The notes under the pieces are model-generated. The model was not told the DNA's origin. It made no database searches and saw only the letters and a list, made by a program, of their open reading frames with translations. From the NCBI GenBank assembly GCA_022496805.1, contig CM040085.1, positions 20,117,811-20,181,810 on the forward strand: a stretch of DNA of 64,000 nt, in the 5' to 3' direction. Positions 22,094 through 32,824 of this stretch are shown here, in pieces. The position numbers were made by a program, and so were the translations under genes. How positions within the stretch are numbered: the stretch's first letter is position 1; each line of letters begins with the position of its first letter. The stretch is from Pohlia nutans (taxonomy: Eukaryota > Streptophyta > Bryopsida > Bryales > Mniaceae).

Positions 22094-25000
22094 AATGATC
22101 CATATTAAAATCAAGTTGTTGATGAAGATGTATAAAGATTTATTTGAAGTTTGACTTGTATGGATAATTTCGATTCATCATGCCTAATAAGTTTTCTTTC
22201 GATGTAAACTTTAAAAAATTGAGAATGCCATATGTTATAGTACATATAAGTTTTGTTCAATACCCTTCATTAATCAGTGGTTTAAAGAGTTTAATCCTTG
22301 TAACGCAACACTTCATAAATTAGAAACATAAATTGCAGAGAAAAAAAGAACGTAAGGTTATGACACCAATTGCTGCAAAGTGAAACGCAAAGACTTACCT
22401 CATACTGAAACGTGTGATGGTCACTAAAATCCAACCGCTCAACATGAGAAGCTCCTGGCTGGCAACTCAGAAAAGGTCCACCCAATCCACATGAGAAAAA
22501 AGCTTTGCAGATTTGGTTCATGAGTTCTATTCCGTTCCCAAGAAGTTGACCATCTATGTGTCAAAACTTCACACTCTTCTCAAGATTCAAAATCTTCACC
22601 AGCAACATAATTTTTGTCAGCAGTACATCTATCATAATGCAAAACCAAAGTTCATCCAAGGTTGTACAATAGTGAATACTACAGGGAACTGGGGGCCAAA
22701 TAATTAGGGAGTTTCTTCTAATGATGTGCCTGATAATGTCAAACCATTTTCCTACCTATCACCTCTAGGTTCCATAACTGATCGACCTTATCCTCTTGTT
22801 GACATGTACAGTACCCACCAATAAGTTTACGTTCATTCAACTTTTCAGAGAATTGAATCAAATAATTAAATTTATAAAAAATATCAATATTAATATTAAG
22901 ATATACTAAACCATTTGAAGTGTGAAAAATTACTTCTTTAGACAATTTTTAAATCAGATATTAAAAAAATATAAAATTATATTCAAATTGAACATTTTTG
23001 AACTGAAAACTTCAAACATTGATATTTTAGTAAATATGACCTCAAAACTCTTGATTTTTTTCCACATGATTCTACAAAGGATTTGCATTCTTTCCATTGA
23101 AAGTTTTATAAACCATAAGTAACAAAATTTGTATTAATAGTTGTTTGAATTAAGGGTAAAAAATGAAGGTTTGAATTTCAAATAAAAATAGATTTAAAAA
23201 AAATCTTTTATTACCATAACTCAATTGTATGTGTGATTCATCTAGTGCCCTACAACTTGTCCAAATTAGGCTCAAAGCTTATAATTTTTGTAATTTTTAT
23301 TGACAATTCTTTGAAAAGTTGAATGAACGTAAACTTGTTGGTGGGTACTGTACAGGATCAGACATCCCATTCTACATAACATTCATAAGGAAAAACTGCA
23401 GGATAGCTAGGCCATTGTAAGCACCTGTAAAAGGACGAGATCAAGAGATTCTGGGCACCCCACCGCTGATACACAAAGGATCACAGCGTCTTTGACTATC
23501 AGTAAAGGAACCTCTGATTGCAGTGAGTTGCTTGATTTCGTATGACTGCAGAAGGAAAGTGGACGCATGTGACTGCTTAGCACGATGCAGCTTCGCTTCA
23601 GAAAAGGCTCGAGTGTATGCCTTATCAACTTCAGCTTGTCATCTGGCACCTGCACATCCCCGATGTTCTAATAAGTAACTTGCACGAGCTGCTGAATACG
23701 TAAACAAAAAAGAGCTCAGGGAAAACAGTACTCCCTCCGTCCGGAAATGACTGTCTTAGTTTTTTGGCATTTTTCAACTTAACACAAAAAAGCAGTCTCA
23801 GTACTTGAAAAATGGGCTAACTTTAATAGTAGTATGTAGTTTTTGTGTCACTCTCATTGTCCGCCCCGTTTGAAGTGGACAGTGCTCACGTTTGAAGTAT
23901 AAAACATAAGGCAAAAACTAGGGAAAAAAAAATGCCAAAAACTAGGACAATTATTTCTAGACAGAGGGAGTGAAAGGATGTGTACCAATGTAGCATGGTG
24001 GAGAACCACCACATGAGCCCGCTTGAGTGCTTCAAGTGACTCTCGCATAGGTCCCCGTGGTACAAGTCTCCCGTTTCCCCAGAAAGACACAGCGTTGATC
24101 ATCACAATCTCCAAATCACGTTCCAGTGCCCAGTGCTGCATCAAACAAAGCATTCAGTAAGTGTGAGACGAATCAAATCCAGTCAACACAGTTGATGGCA
24201 CATGCAACAGTAAGGTTTAGGGACCTGATCCTATCTCCTATATTGACCCCTGTTACCAACAGGAACTCATCTATTCATACACTTGGTTGGACTTATTACC
24301 AAGTGGAGTAAGCATGACTTGGCTAAATATCTATGACCATTAATCTTTGAATGGAAATGGGATAATCCACTGTCACTTATAGTGGTCTACAACTCCTGCT
24401 TTGAACTTGCATAAAAATTTCATAGAAATTTGATCCAAAACAGATTTGACTCTTGTACGCAAAGATCTCTGTACATCTCCCAAGAATCAGTCCTACATAT
24501 GTTTAAATGCTTAAATCTACGCAAATAGTATCCTCTACCTTATGTGTCCATAGTAGCATGAACGCATTATCACCACTGAAGGAATACATGTACAAAATTG
24601 AAGCTCAAAATGCATGTCGGCAGCCTGGATCAATGAAACGAAGCAACTTAACCTCTAAGCGTCTAAAACGCCCAATATGGCCACCTGCATCACTGAACTT
24701 TGCAACAGTGGCATTTTCTCGTTTTACCTTGGTTTTTACATCATTTTAAAGCTCTTGTTCTATACTACAAGATCAACAATGTCGATCATGTCAAAATGAA
24801 GTCATTTTCACACAAACAGATGATTTGCAGCAGGGGGTCCAATTTTCCTACACTACAGAAAATACAGTGGACACTTAGGGGTTAAAGAACACTAGCAGTG
24901 ACCTGACCTGCATCCCATCGTCAAGAATAGCGACGCCGGTGGTTTCTTCACAGCAATTCCGCGTAGGGTTCTTTGATTGCTGCGTGGTGATTGAATCAAG

Positions 25001-26233
25001 CCCATTGCTGGTTCTCTCCCCAACACGCTGCTGGAGAATGGAGAGTGCTACCTTTGCCCGGTTGGAACCAACACCAAACCTTGTGGGGGTATCTTGGAGG
25101 TGCTTTTGAAGGAGACGCACTTCATCACCTCCTCTGTAACCCTGCAGGCTGTTACCTTAGGTCGTCATTCAACACGTCCATGGCATATTTGAATTGAGTT
25201 TCCATTCTACAAGAGTATAAACCCTAAAACCCCAAACCCTAAAACCTAAACCCTAAACCCTAAACCCTGATCTCTGTAAGGTAGAGGTTTACTTAAACCG
25301 TTAGGGACCTGATCCCATCTTCACAGCAACTCATCTGTTCATACACTGTTGGGTGCACGCCATGTCTATCTTTGAATGGAAATGGGATTGTTAACTGTCC
25401 TTTCAAATAGTGATCTACAACCTCCCACTTTGAATGATTGCATAAGAAATCATCACACATTGAGTGATGAAACAATGAGAGTTTTTTCTCTTATACACAA
25501 AGTGACCTCAAGAGCTCTATAGTGATCTCCCAACGAAAGCACACTCTTACATATTGGTTAAGGGTATCCTCTACCTTAAACATGTATTCCTATACTGCAT
25601 TGTTGCTTAATGTATTCAAAAAAGGTTTGACGGAGAAGTCAAGGTGCAGAAGAGGCACCCGAGAGAGGATGAGCGGACACACGCGAGCTGAAACGTAGTG
25701 ATGAGCCAAATACTCCACCATGGGAGTCTTCCCAGTACCACCCCATGTCAAGTTGCCCACACTAATCACGGGCACAGGGAGCCTGCAAACACGGCTACCA
25801 TTAACCTTAAAGGACCAAGATTCATAGTTTTAAAATGACATTGTTTTTGATAACAAGAGGAACGGAATCACCAAGAGCTCGAAAATCGGGTGTGAAGAGA
25901 AAAAAAATTCACGAAGTCTTGAACAAACTAGTGTTAATTCAATTCATTTTTTTCTGGTAGAATAGCAGCATTGTGGAAAGCGCAGAAAGCAAACCTAGTT
26001 CGACGCAACATTCCGAGCTGGTAAAGTAGGCGTCGTATGAGGATGGCAAAGCCGTAGAAGGTGCTCGCCACGGAAAGAACCGGCACGAGCGACCTCTCCA
26101 GCCCCGGCAAAACCCGCAAATCCTTCTCCTGCGTTACTGAGATCCGCGACACAGCTTTTCGCAACCTCTCTGCGATTCCTGTCATGATCGGACCTCGCCA
26201 AACTACCATACGGTCAGACACCCTAGCACCCAT
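20418..26233 (-). CDS. LPXK: Tetraacyldisaccharide 4'-kinase (LpxK homologue), eight exons
   Basis: Exons on the minus strand: 26233-25995, 25782-25659, 25141-24908, 24135-23986, 23649-23425, 22458-22399, 21665-21582, 20606-20418. All introns have GT/AG ends, the phases fit, and the total is 434 residues. Exon 2 encodes [16 protein letters not shown], the LpxK P-loop (about residues 89-104). Exon 3 starts [15 protein letters not shown] and ends ILDDGMQ. Exon 4 carries [25 protein letters not shown] and VVLHHA. Exon 6 has [10 protein letters not shown] and exon 7 VMLVTTEK, leading into DYMRDP in exon 8. LpxK adds the 4' phosphate in lipid A synthesis; plant homologues are reported in mitochondria. 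The Arg-rich N-terminus before ERLRKAVSR could be a targeting peptide. ATGs at 26233, 26209 and 26185 are all possible starts. Introns carry a Stowaway, a TTAA element, a 550 bp inverted-repeat element, a (TA)n run and two telomere-like arrays. Confidence 0.9.
20651..20697. repeat. Interstitial telomere-like repeat in LpxK intron 7
   Basis: Six or so CCCTAAA/CCTAAAA units in a 47 bp tract. It sits within 50 bp of the last exon acceptor. Confidence 0.85.
22026..22090. repeat. (TA)n microsatellite in LpxK intron 6
   Basis: About 32 uninterrupted TA units. No other role visible. Confidence 0.95.
22805..23354. mobile_element. 550 bp inverted-repeat element in LpxK intron 5
   Basis: The left end TGTACAGTACCCACCAATAA is mirrored on the right (TTGGTGGGTACTGTACA). 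The repeats extend roughly 45-50 bp through GTTTACGTTCATTCAACTTTTC with few mismatches. A related internal sequence occurs inverted at about 45760-46000 (GACCTCAAAACTC and GGATTTGCATTCTTTCCATTGAAA-like segments). The duplication is not clear. Non-coding. Confidence 0.7.
23731..23970. mobile_element. Stowaway-type MITE in LpxK intron 4
   Basis: 240 bp. It starts CTCCCTCCGTCCGGAAATGA and ends with the inverted form (TAGACAGAGGGAG). CTCCCTCCGTCC is the classic Stowaway terminus. TA precedes it; the right flank reads TG, so the second TA copy seems mutated. An internal block (GTTTGAAGTGGACAGTGCTC) recurs inverted at 33298-33371. Confidence 0.85.
24652..24881. mobile_element. TTAA-flanked element in LpxK intron 3
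   Basis: 230 bp from CCTCTAAGCG to its inverted partner ending CTTAGGGG, flanked by TTAA (24648-24651 and 24882-24885). The interior is closely related to 3068-3290. It ends 26 bp from an exon donor. Confidence 0.8.
25218..25268. repeat. Interstitial telomere-like repeat in LpxK intron 2
   Basis: Array of CCCTAAA, CCCCAAA and CCTAAAA units over about 50 bp. Confidence 0.85.
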
Positions 26234-26436
26234 CCCAGTACTACGGTAACAAGGGATGATTGTTCTAAGATTTCTCAAACCCTAAACCCGAGCTGGAATC
26301 CCTGAAAATTATAATTCCGAATCCATTTGTTCGTCACCAAGGTACCACAAATTGAAGAAGATGGCGTGAACTGGCCTCTTGTCGAAAGGTTAAGTGATTC
26401 TCCGATCGAGCTGGTACTACTGTTCAACTTTGGAGA
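26234..26436. promoter_or_regulatory. Probable promoter/5'UTR of LpxK with telo-box
   Basis: AAACCCTAAACCC at about 26278-26289 is a telo-box-like site upstream of the LpxK start, a common element in plant promoters of housekeeping genes. The region could also serve the plus-strand frame that begins at 26437. Function is inferred only from position. Confidence 0.4.
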
Positions 26437-26655
26437 ATGGAGCTCGCTCGGTTTGCTATTTTTATTGCAATTTTGGCAGCGACTACCGGTAATCCATTGG
26501 CAAGCAAAGAATCCCCGCCCAATTTCACCGTGTTCGAGTATCGGGCGAGATCTCTTCTTTTCTACAAGCGGATCTCGAAGAGGAGGAATCCAAACAACGA
26601 CGTCAAGCAATTCGAGAACAGACGACATTGGAACAGACATGGGAACAGACATTAG
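26437..26655 (+). CDS. Hypothetical small protein with signal-peptide-like start
   Basis: 72-residue frame starting MELARFAIFIAILAATTG, which looks like a secretory signal, followed by an Arg/Asn-rich tail. The tail is encoded by three copies of a GAACAGACAT-type unit (about 26617-26664). A different frame over 26520-26698 reads as a Glu/Gln-rich segment (REQTTLEQTWEQTLEQTN) and ends at a good GTAAGT donor at 26699. The true coding frame, if any, is therefore uncertain. It is divergent from LpxK. I do not recognise a family. Confidence 0.25.
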   Translation: MELARFAIFIAILAATTGNPLASKESPPNFTVFEYRARSLLFYKRISKRRNPNNDVKQFENRRHWNRHGNRH

Positions 26656-26709
26656 AACAGACGAATTTGTTCTTGGGCTACGGATTGGTAGATTTTGGTA
26701 AGTTTTTTG

Positions 26710-26865
26710 ATCTGGGTACATCTGGCTCCAAGCTTAAAAGAATATTAAGCACACTTTCAAGAAGAAGAAAAAAGATTCAAATGTAAAAGATTTAGCTAGG
26801 TTTTGTATTATAGTTACTAAACAAAAGAAAAATTAAGCAAAATTTGTCAAAATTAGGAGCATGAA
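26710..26865. repeat. Dispersed repeat, related copy at 40430-40565
   Basis: Shared pieces include CATCTGGCTCCAAG / CATTTGGCTCCAAG, TTTTGTATTATAGTTACTAAA / TTTTGTATTGTAGCTATTAAA and CAAAATTTGTCAAAA. No clear termini. Confidence 0.6.
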
Positions 26866-27130
26866 CTAAAATTTTGAAGTCGCGAAAAAATAGGAAATTG
26901 TGAGACAATGAAACAACCGTTAAATGAGCCTCATGTCAGGGCTACACATGCCATGAAACGGATGAAGTAAAACGTATTTTTGTAAACTAGGCGGCAAACA
27001 AATGAGCTCAAAGCTACATGTGGTGTTTCGTTAAACGTAACCGTTCAAACAGTCAAGAAACAAAGTTTATAGAGGTTGATTTGTCAACATCAAAAACTTG
27101 TAAATTCTCTCAAGTGTAACATGTTTTTAA

Positions 27131-27411
27131 CCCCTAAACGTACCGATCCTTTGAACACAAGTAGATGCTAGCCTCAAAAATAGATATTAGCATAACTCAG
27201 ATGTACAATAGGTGTACATGAGAGGACCATTGCACGCATGAAATCTACCCAAAAAATTTGACATACTTGCATTTGGAGGCCTCTCCAATATTATCAACAT
27301 CTCCCCATCACAAGAGATTTACTCTAATTGGTAGAGAATTTAATATGCTTACAAAGGTGACTTGGATGAAAGTCATCCGAGATTGTATGAGAAAGTTACA
27401 AGGCTTAGGGG
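27131..27411. mobile_element. TTAA-flanked element
   Basis: 281 bp from CCCCTAAACGTACC to GGCTTAGGGG, flanked by TTAA (27127-27130 and 27412-27415). Non-coding. It lies just upstream of the hAT remnant. Confidence 0.75.
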
Positions 27412-27481
27412 TTAATGACAAAAATTTGTTATGACTTGTCCATAGTGACTAAAATTGTGATTTTGGATCAATGTAGGCAAT

Positions 27482-28067
27482 GTTCGATTCTCAGAGGTGG
27501 AATTGATGAATGCAATGGGAATAGTATTTCCTTAGTATTGGTTACAGCCTAATTGTGACGACTTGTTCCCATTGCACGTGAAGGCCTTGAAGGCACATTA
27601 CTTTGTATGTCAAGCGATGAATATAGGCACCAAGGTTGAACCGGATTACAAGCAAATTGATCCTTTGATTGATGGTCGCATGCTTGCTTTGCAATCTTCA
27701 TTGTTCAAGCTCACTATGAAAGCGCATTCTAAGGCGGCCATAGAGTTGCCTCTTGATCAAAACCCAGTCACACAGCTTTGGACTCAAGTGTTGGACTCAA
27801 GTGAGGTAGAATGCGTTGATGTTGAACCGGTTATCCGAGTTCATAAAAGTTGCTAAAATTGCCATTATGGCAATTTTGGGAAGTGTTGAAGATGAACACA
27901 CATTCTCAACATTGAGCTTCATGAAGTCTAAACTCCGCAACGAGCTTGGTGGTCACTTGAACACTTGCACAAAATTGTTTGCACAACAATCCTTCATTCT
28001 ACAAATGTTCCCTTTGAACACGGCTATCACCATGTGGCGTGATGAGAATAAAGGGGCTGATTTGTAA
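27482..28067 (+). pseudogene. hAT-family transposase remnant, C-terminal part
   Basis: The frame reads VRFSEVELMNAMGIVFP, then a TAG at 27533-27535, then YWLQPNCDDLFPLHVKALKA and onward to about 27850. A frameshift follows, and a second frame continues with GSVEDEHTFSTLSFMKSKLR and NELGGHLNTC. That last part matches the C-terminal dimerisation region of hAT-related proteins of the ZNF862/C17orf113-like group (SVEDERxFSTL...KxxLRNRL). One stop and one frameshift make it a pseudogene. No terminal repeats or 8 bp duplication were found. The upstream DNA-binding and catalytic parts are missing. Confidence 0.75.
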
Positions 28068-28099
28068 ATGTTTTGTTTCCATCATGGCAACTTGGGGTT

Positions 28100-28215
28100 T
28101 TTTACAATTTTACTAACTTGTGGTGGATGGAGGGACTGTCATCTGCATTTGGGCAGGGCCTTTGTGGCTGAGGGTTCAACTCCCCATGACGGCATTGGAA
28201 TAACATTGTTTGTTT
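28100..28215 (+). mobile_element. Possible tRNA-derived SINE fragment
   Basis: A GGTTCAACTCC B-box-like site at 28173-28183 follows GGGCAGGGCCTTTGTGGCTG; a T/A-rich tail follows near 28210. A GGCGCAGGGCC segment also occurs in the possible SINE near 44980. Weak evidence. Confidence 0.3.
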
Positions 28216-29080
28216 TTAAAAAAAACTTAAGTTTGTTCAATTTTCATTTCAAAACTTAAGTTTGATGGAGTTTTTCCATACATTAGCCTTTTTAGCAATC
28301 ATGTTGAATTTCAAATCGCCATTTTAACTACTGCAATTTTGAAATCACCAATGGTTCATGTAAAATGAGCAAAAAATCACCACGTGTTACTTTCATGTGT
28401 TAATCACACCCACCTCCACTGACAAAGTGACTGTAGACAGAAGGCCACCACGAAAGTTCTGTTTACAGCCAAAATTCCTTACTATTCACTGCAGTGGGCA
28501 GCGAGTCGCACTCCCTCATTGAAAAACTAAGCAAAGGGTAAAAAATCTTAGTAGAATTACCTTAGTCCACAGAAATTGCACAGAAAAGTATATTCATCAC
28601 AAGCCACTATTAGAAACACCATTTATGACGACTAGCAAAAAGACCCACGAGAAGACCACACATGACGAACTACTGTGGACTGGTTGTGGGTCATTTTGGG
28701 CATGCTTCTCCAGTCTACACGGGCGGTGTTCCTACTACTGAATGGAGACAACACAAATGAAGAGAACCCAATCATTTGCAATCCCCGACTGTGAAACACT
28801 GAAACTGACCGACAATTCAAATTATATAGAGCTGAAATCAACAAGAACATGAACCTGCGGATTAAACCAATGAACGGATGAAGAGTACAGTACTTGGCAC
28901 AAATGCTTTCAGCAGAAAGGCTAGGAAGTACTATTTCTGGAAATGTGAGAAAGAAACTGTATGCGGCATGATATTCTACTTGCACAATCTTCATGACACG
29001 GGTTGGAAACTCAAACTAGAAATTGATGTCTAACTAAACTAAGCTTATATTTTTTATGTCAATCGAGTAGAGAACATAGT
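28216..29080. other. Intergenic, 3' flank of the EGF-repeat gene
   Basis: No coding-like frame. Scattered short similarities to CACTA MITE interiors near 28480-28510 but no element ends. Confidence 0.4.
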
Positions 29081-30886
29081 CTATGGTTGTGCGGTTCCCG
29101 TGGCTTTCTTGTTACGAACTTCATCTTCGTAAGGATCACTGTCATATTCATCATCTGACTCAGCCCTGGCCCTCATTTGCGACTTCTTCAGCTCATTAAA
29201 GCGATTGGCACCCTCTGTTCTTTCCTTGTATTTCTTCATGCCGAATACAACTCCTACAGACACTGAAGCCACGACTGCGCCTGAAATAAGCAGACCACCC
29301 CACCACTGACCATCCCACCCAAATGATGTTAAACAATTTTAAACAAGCATACGCCAAAACTTACCAAACCCTTTTTGAATTGACATGTCATCTTCACTAC
29401 TACAAATTGTAGATTCGTAATCCCGCCTCAGATTGAGCTTCTTAACCCCAAATGACCAAAAGTGACCACTTCCATATCTATAGGAGTTAAGATAAAGCTT
29501 CAAGGAAGGTATCCAAATGTATCAATAGAAAGAAGAACTCGTGTCCTACATTTTTGAACGATAAAAATATGCTCTGGAAGTCACTGCAATCGACTATAGT
29601 GGTCTTCCTATTTTAATCTGGAGCATTTGGGGATAGAAACTTACTAGAACATCAGGTCTGTTTATGAATTGTAGAATCCAATAACTCATTATAGTTGATG
29701 CAAGGGCAATGAAACCAATCAAGAAAAGTACAAGTTAGATTCTGCGTGGAAATAGAAGGTAGAAATATTGATAAGAAATTAGCACACCTTGATGCCCGAA
29801 CCAGAACCATCGTTCTCAGGGGTAGCTAAAGAGCAGTTGCCATTGCCTTGCCAATCGGGTGGGCACTCACAGGTCGCTCCATTCAGACATGTTGCATTGT
29901 TGTAGCAATACCCTACTCCACACACAGTGCCAACAATACCACACTGATCACCAGTATATCCAGGGTGGCAGATACATGTATAGCTTCCATCAGCCAGGGT
30001 GCCACAAGTGCTGTTGCCATCGTTGTCCAAACAAAAGAAAGTGGGATCAGGAGACCCTTGACAATAATGAGCCGGCTGATCACAAAATTCCCCTCTGCAA
30101 ACAAAAATCAATTCTCAGTCAATGAAGGATATAATAATCACGTCCCACCATAATCTAAGCTTAGAGAAAGTCCATCAAAAGTATGATAACATCTAAAGTG
30201 GATCTATAGAGTTCAAATTAATCAGTTACGAAGCTTCAAGGAAAGGAAAAAATAAAGAAACCATACCCTGCATTTTTTAACAATTATAATATGTTTCAAA
30301 TGCTTCCAAACTGGACTTTCTAATGTTAGCTTGAGCACTAAGAAAGCTTCACAGTGCCATCCGTCTGAAAGGTTTCATCTCTAAATTCTTACACATTAAT
30401 GATAATTTCAGAAGGTTAAAGAAAATCTTCCAAAAGATTCAAAGTATGTTAACATCAAAGTGCCTAAAGCGGCTACTTCCATATCTATATAGTTCAAATT
30501 AATCAGTTACGAAGCTTCAAGGAAGGGGGGAAAAATGAAGAAACCATACCCTGCATTTTTTTAACGATTGAAATATGTTTCAAAAGCTCCCAAATTGGAC
30601 TTTATAACGTTAGAGTGGGCACTGAGTGCCATCCGTCTGAAAGGTTTCATCTCTAGATTCTTACACATTAACGATAATTTCAGAAGGTTAAAGAAGGCAT
30701 CCTTACTTACCCCAGAAAATTGTAGGTATTTGGAGTAAGTGCAACACATATGCAGTTCTGGTCCGCATCGCAAACGCCAGTTTTGCATCGAGGATCACAT
30801 GCCACAGCCTGATCGTCTTGCGTGTTTGTAAAGACCGCGGCCTGAGCTAACAAAAGCAGCACCAGAAAGCAATAGCTGAACCTCAT
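29081..30886 (-). CDS. EGF-repeat single-pass membrane protein, three exons
   Basis: Exons 30886-30711, 30094-29788 and 29305-29081; phases 2 then 0; 235 residues. The N-terminus MRFSYCFLVLLLLAQAAVF is a signal peptide. A cysteine-rich ectodomain follows, with EGF signatures such as CICHPGYTGDQC and CYNNATCLNGATCECPPDW. Then comes a short Gly/Ser linker and one membrane span at about 162-183 (WWGGLLISGAVVASVSVGVV). The tail is basic, then acidic, and ends DDEYDSDPYEDEV. The layout fits plant notch-like EGF proteins of unknown function, with the cysteine-rich part in the secretory lumen or outside the cell and an acidic tail in the cytosol. The exon 3 acceptor GGTCAG|TGG was chosen because it keeps the frame and completes the membrane span; the later TTTCAG|GC would break the frame. 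Intron 1 holds an internal tandem duplication. Confidence 0.8.
30186..30700. repeat. Tandem duplication of ~240 bp in intron 1 of the EGF gene
   Basis: Copies at about 30186-30430 and 30447-30700 share GTTACGAAGCTTCAAGGAA, ACCATACCCTGCATTTTTT and GCCATCCGTCTGAAAGG. A third, weaker copy lies in intron 2 at about 29446-29600. Confidence 0.75.
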
Positions 30887-31049
30887 CGTGACAATCCAAC
30901 ACACTGTCGACACATCAACAACAGGAACCGTCAAAACCAGGCATAAACCCGGACATACACGGAAAACCCGAACAACTCCTACGCCATTTCGAACCAAATG
31001 CAGATGCTCATAGCCTTACCGACATTTCATAACCTAGAATCTTCTTAAA

Positions 31050-31700
31050 ACATGCAAAACGCTTCTCAAGCTACACCACAATACTCTTCAATTGGACTTC
31101 TAGGGTTAGATTTTGAAAGACTTGGGATCGGATTCACTCGTAGACACAATTGGAATCAACGGCGAGCGTCACCTCATTTACCGCATCGACAAACAAACGC
31201 CTGGACTGGGGAGGGAAATTCTCAAAGGAGGATCCGGAAATTCAAGAACCAAGAAACCCAAAAGCCCCGCTAAACCTCCGAATGAAAAGCCAAGAAGTCA
31301 AATTATCAGAAGTGCCATATGCACAATGCGTGAAATCCAAACCCCAGAGGTGAGAAAATATACCTTGGAGCTCCGATCTGCGGGTGCGGGAAAAGCGCAG
31401 CAGCCCACGTGCGAGCAAACTCCGAGCGAGCGGTGAGCTAGTGCCGGAGCGGAAACTTGCCCTCAAGCTCAAATCTAACGCCGTGATAAGCTCGAAAAGC
31501 TCGAAAAGAAAATGCGAGGCGAACCAGGCACAGAGATCTGCGTCGACTACATGATCTTCTCTCTCTCTTGCGAGAAGGAATGAATGCAGTGAGGATTTGT
31601 TGTCGTGGGTTTCTGATGTAGGTTCTCGTTCCACGGACAATTGCTTCGGCGCCACCACTATTTACCTGCTTTGAACACGGTTACGGGGTCCCTTCTGGTT
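31050..31700 (-). promoter_or_regulatory. Putative promoter and 5'UTR of the EGF gene
   Basis: GC-richer region upstream of the start codon. A minus-strand CCAAG|GTATAT near 31360 could be the donor of a 5'UTR intron. Long open frames on both strands here are probably incidental. Inferred from position and composition only. Confidence 0.35.
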
Positions 31701-31705
31701 CCGGG

Positions 31706-31790
31706 ATCTTTACCGGGCCGGCTTCTTACCGGGCAGGCCTCTTACGGGGCCGGCTTCTTACCGGGCCGGCTTCTTGCAGGGCGGGATGGT
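31706..31790. repeat. 16 bp GC-rich tandem repeat
   Basis: About five units of TTACCGGGCCGGCTTC with single-base variants, next to the presumed promoter of the EGF gene. Confidence 0.85.
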
Positions 31791-31879
31791 TGGAATCTGC
31801 ATCTTTCAAAGAGCAAATGAATGGCCGAGCTGACCCTTAGCTTGGGAAGGGCTTGGGGCCGGTGAGGTCAAGAGTTTAA

Positions 31880-32820
31880 CCCCTAAATGAGAAAGGGGTA
31901 AGGGAAAAATCTAGATGTGTTATAAAATGTTACTTCTGCAACTTTGATGAAGTTTGATACAAAAGAGAAAATGAGAAGCATAATTATTTGTATGGTCAAA
32001 CTTCCAAAAATAGTTTTAAATACTCACTTAATGAATTTAGATGCATTTACCACTTAAAATTCATCAAAATTACAAATTCTACTTTTAGAATTTGAAATTT
32101 GGTATGATTGGTTAAAACTAGACATTCTATTCTAAAATTTAAAAAGGTAAAATTTTCAAATGAGAGAACATCATTACTTTCTTGAAATAGTAACTTCTAT
32201 AACACTAAGACAATATTGAGGTCTTTAGAGAAATTCGCAAAGTCTCTGAACCACCCATCCATAGTTGCATCCCCCATCCTCTATTTTGTACATATCCGCA
32301 AACTTATTGTCACAAGCTCAAGAGATGTATGTCGGGTTAGAATTAGAAGCCCATAAGGCTCTTGAGGCCACGAGGTTCTAGGTTCAAGGTTCAAACCTTG
32401 GCGGCGGCTATATTCCGGTCATGTGGTTTATTTATGAACGGGCTCCGGCGCCTTACCCGGTGGCGCGCCTTGACACGGGATCAAACCCAGTCACCCAAGT
32501 TTAATTTCCAGAAATATAACTCATCCGGTTTTTATTTTTAGAACCGACACTCCTACTTTTATTGTTCTATGAGCCAAAATCTTGATTGACACGATACCGG
32601 AAGCCAGAGTTTTCACAACTTTGCGAATTTCTATTTTGTCTTTGAAAAATTCCTTACTAAACCTCAATATTGCAAATGACATGTATCAAACAACACTAGA
32701 ACATGATCTCTACCTCCAATTTCGACAAAAAACAAAGTTTGAAAAATGTTGTTTTCTGCTCATGGACAGTCACTGTTGTTTGGGCTACGGCCAGAAAATG
32801 GTCGATCCGTCACTTAGGGG
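31880..32820. mobile_element. TTAA-flanked element, 941 bp
   Basis: CCCCTAAATGAG at the left, CACTTAGGGG at the right, TTAA at 31876-31879 and 32821-32824. Only the outermost 7-8 bp match well. It contains a SINE-like insertion near 32335-32480. Confidence 0.6.
32335..32480 (+). mobile_element. Possible tRNA-derived SINE
   Basis: GGTTCAAACC at 32388-32397 is a perfect B-box match. It is followed by a GC-rich segment (GGGCTCCGGCGCC, CCCGGTGGCGCGCC) unlike the AT-rich host element. The A-box and tail are not clear. Confidence 0.35.
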
Positions 32821-32824
32821 TTAA

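Noticed and set aside
22501..22521. Longer version of LpxK exon 6 starting upstream
   Set aside because: The TGCCAG acceptor at 22459 keeps phase and alignment length with the family; the longer frame adds residues the family lacks.
31242..31658. 138-codon minus-strand frame upstream of the EGF gene
   Set aside because: Composition and position fit a 5'UTR; no motif, and it does not join the signal-peptide exon in frame.
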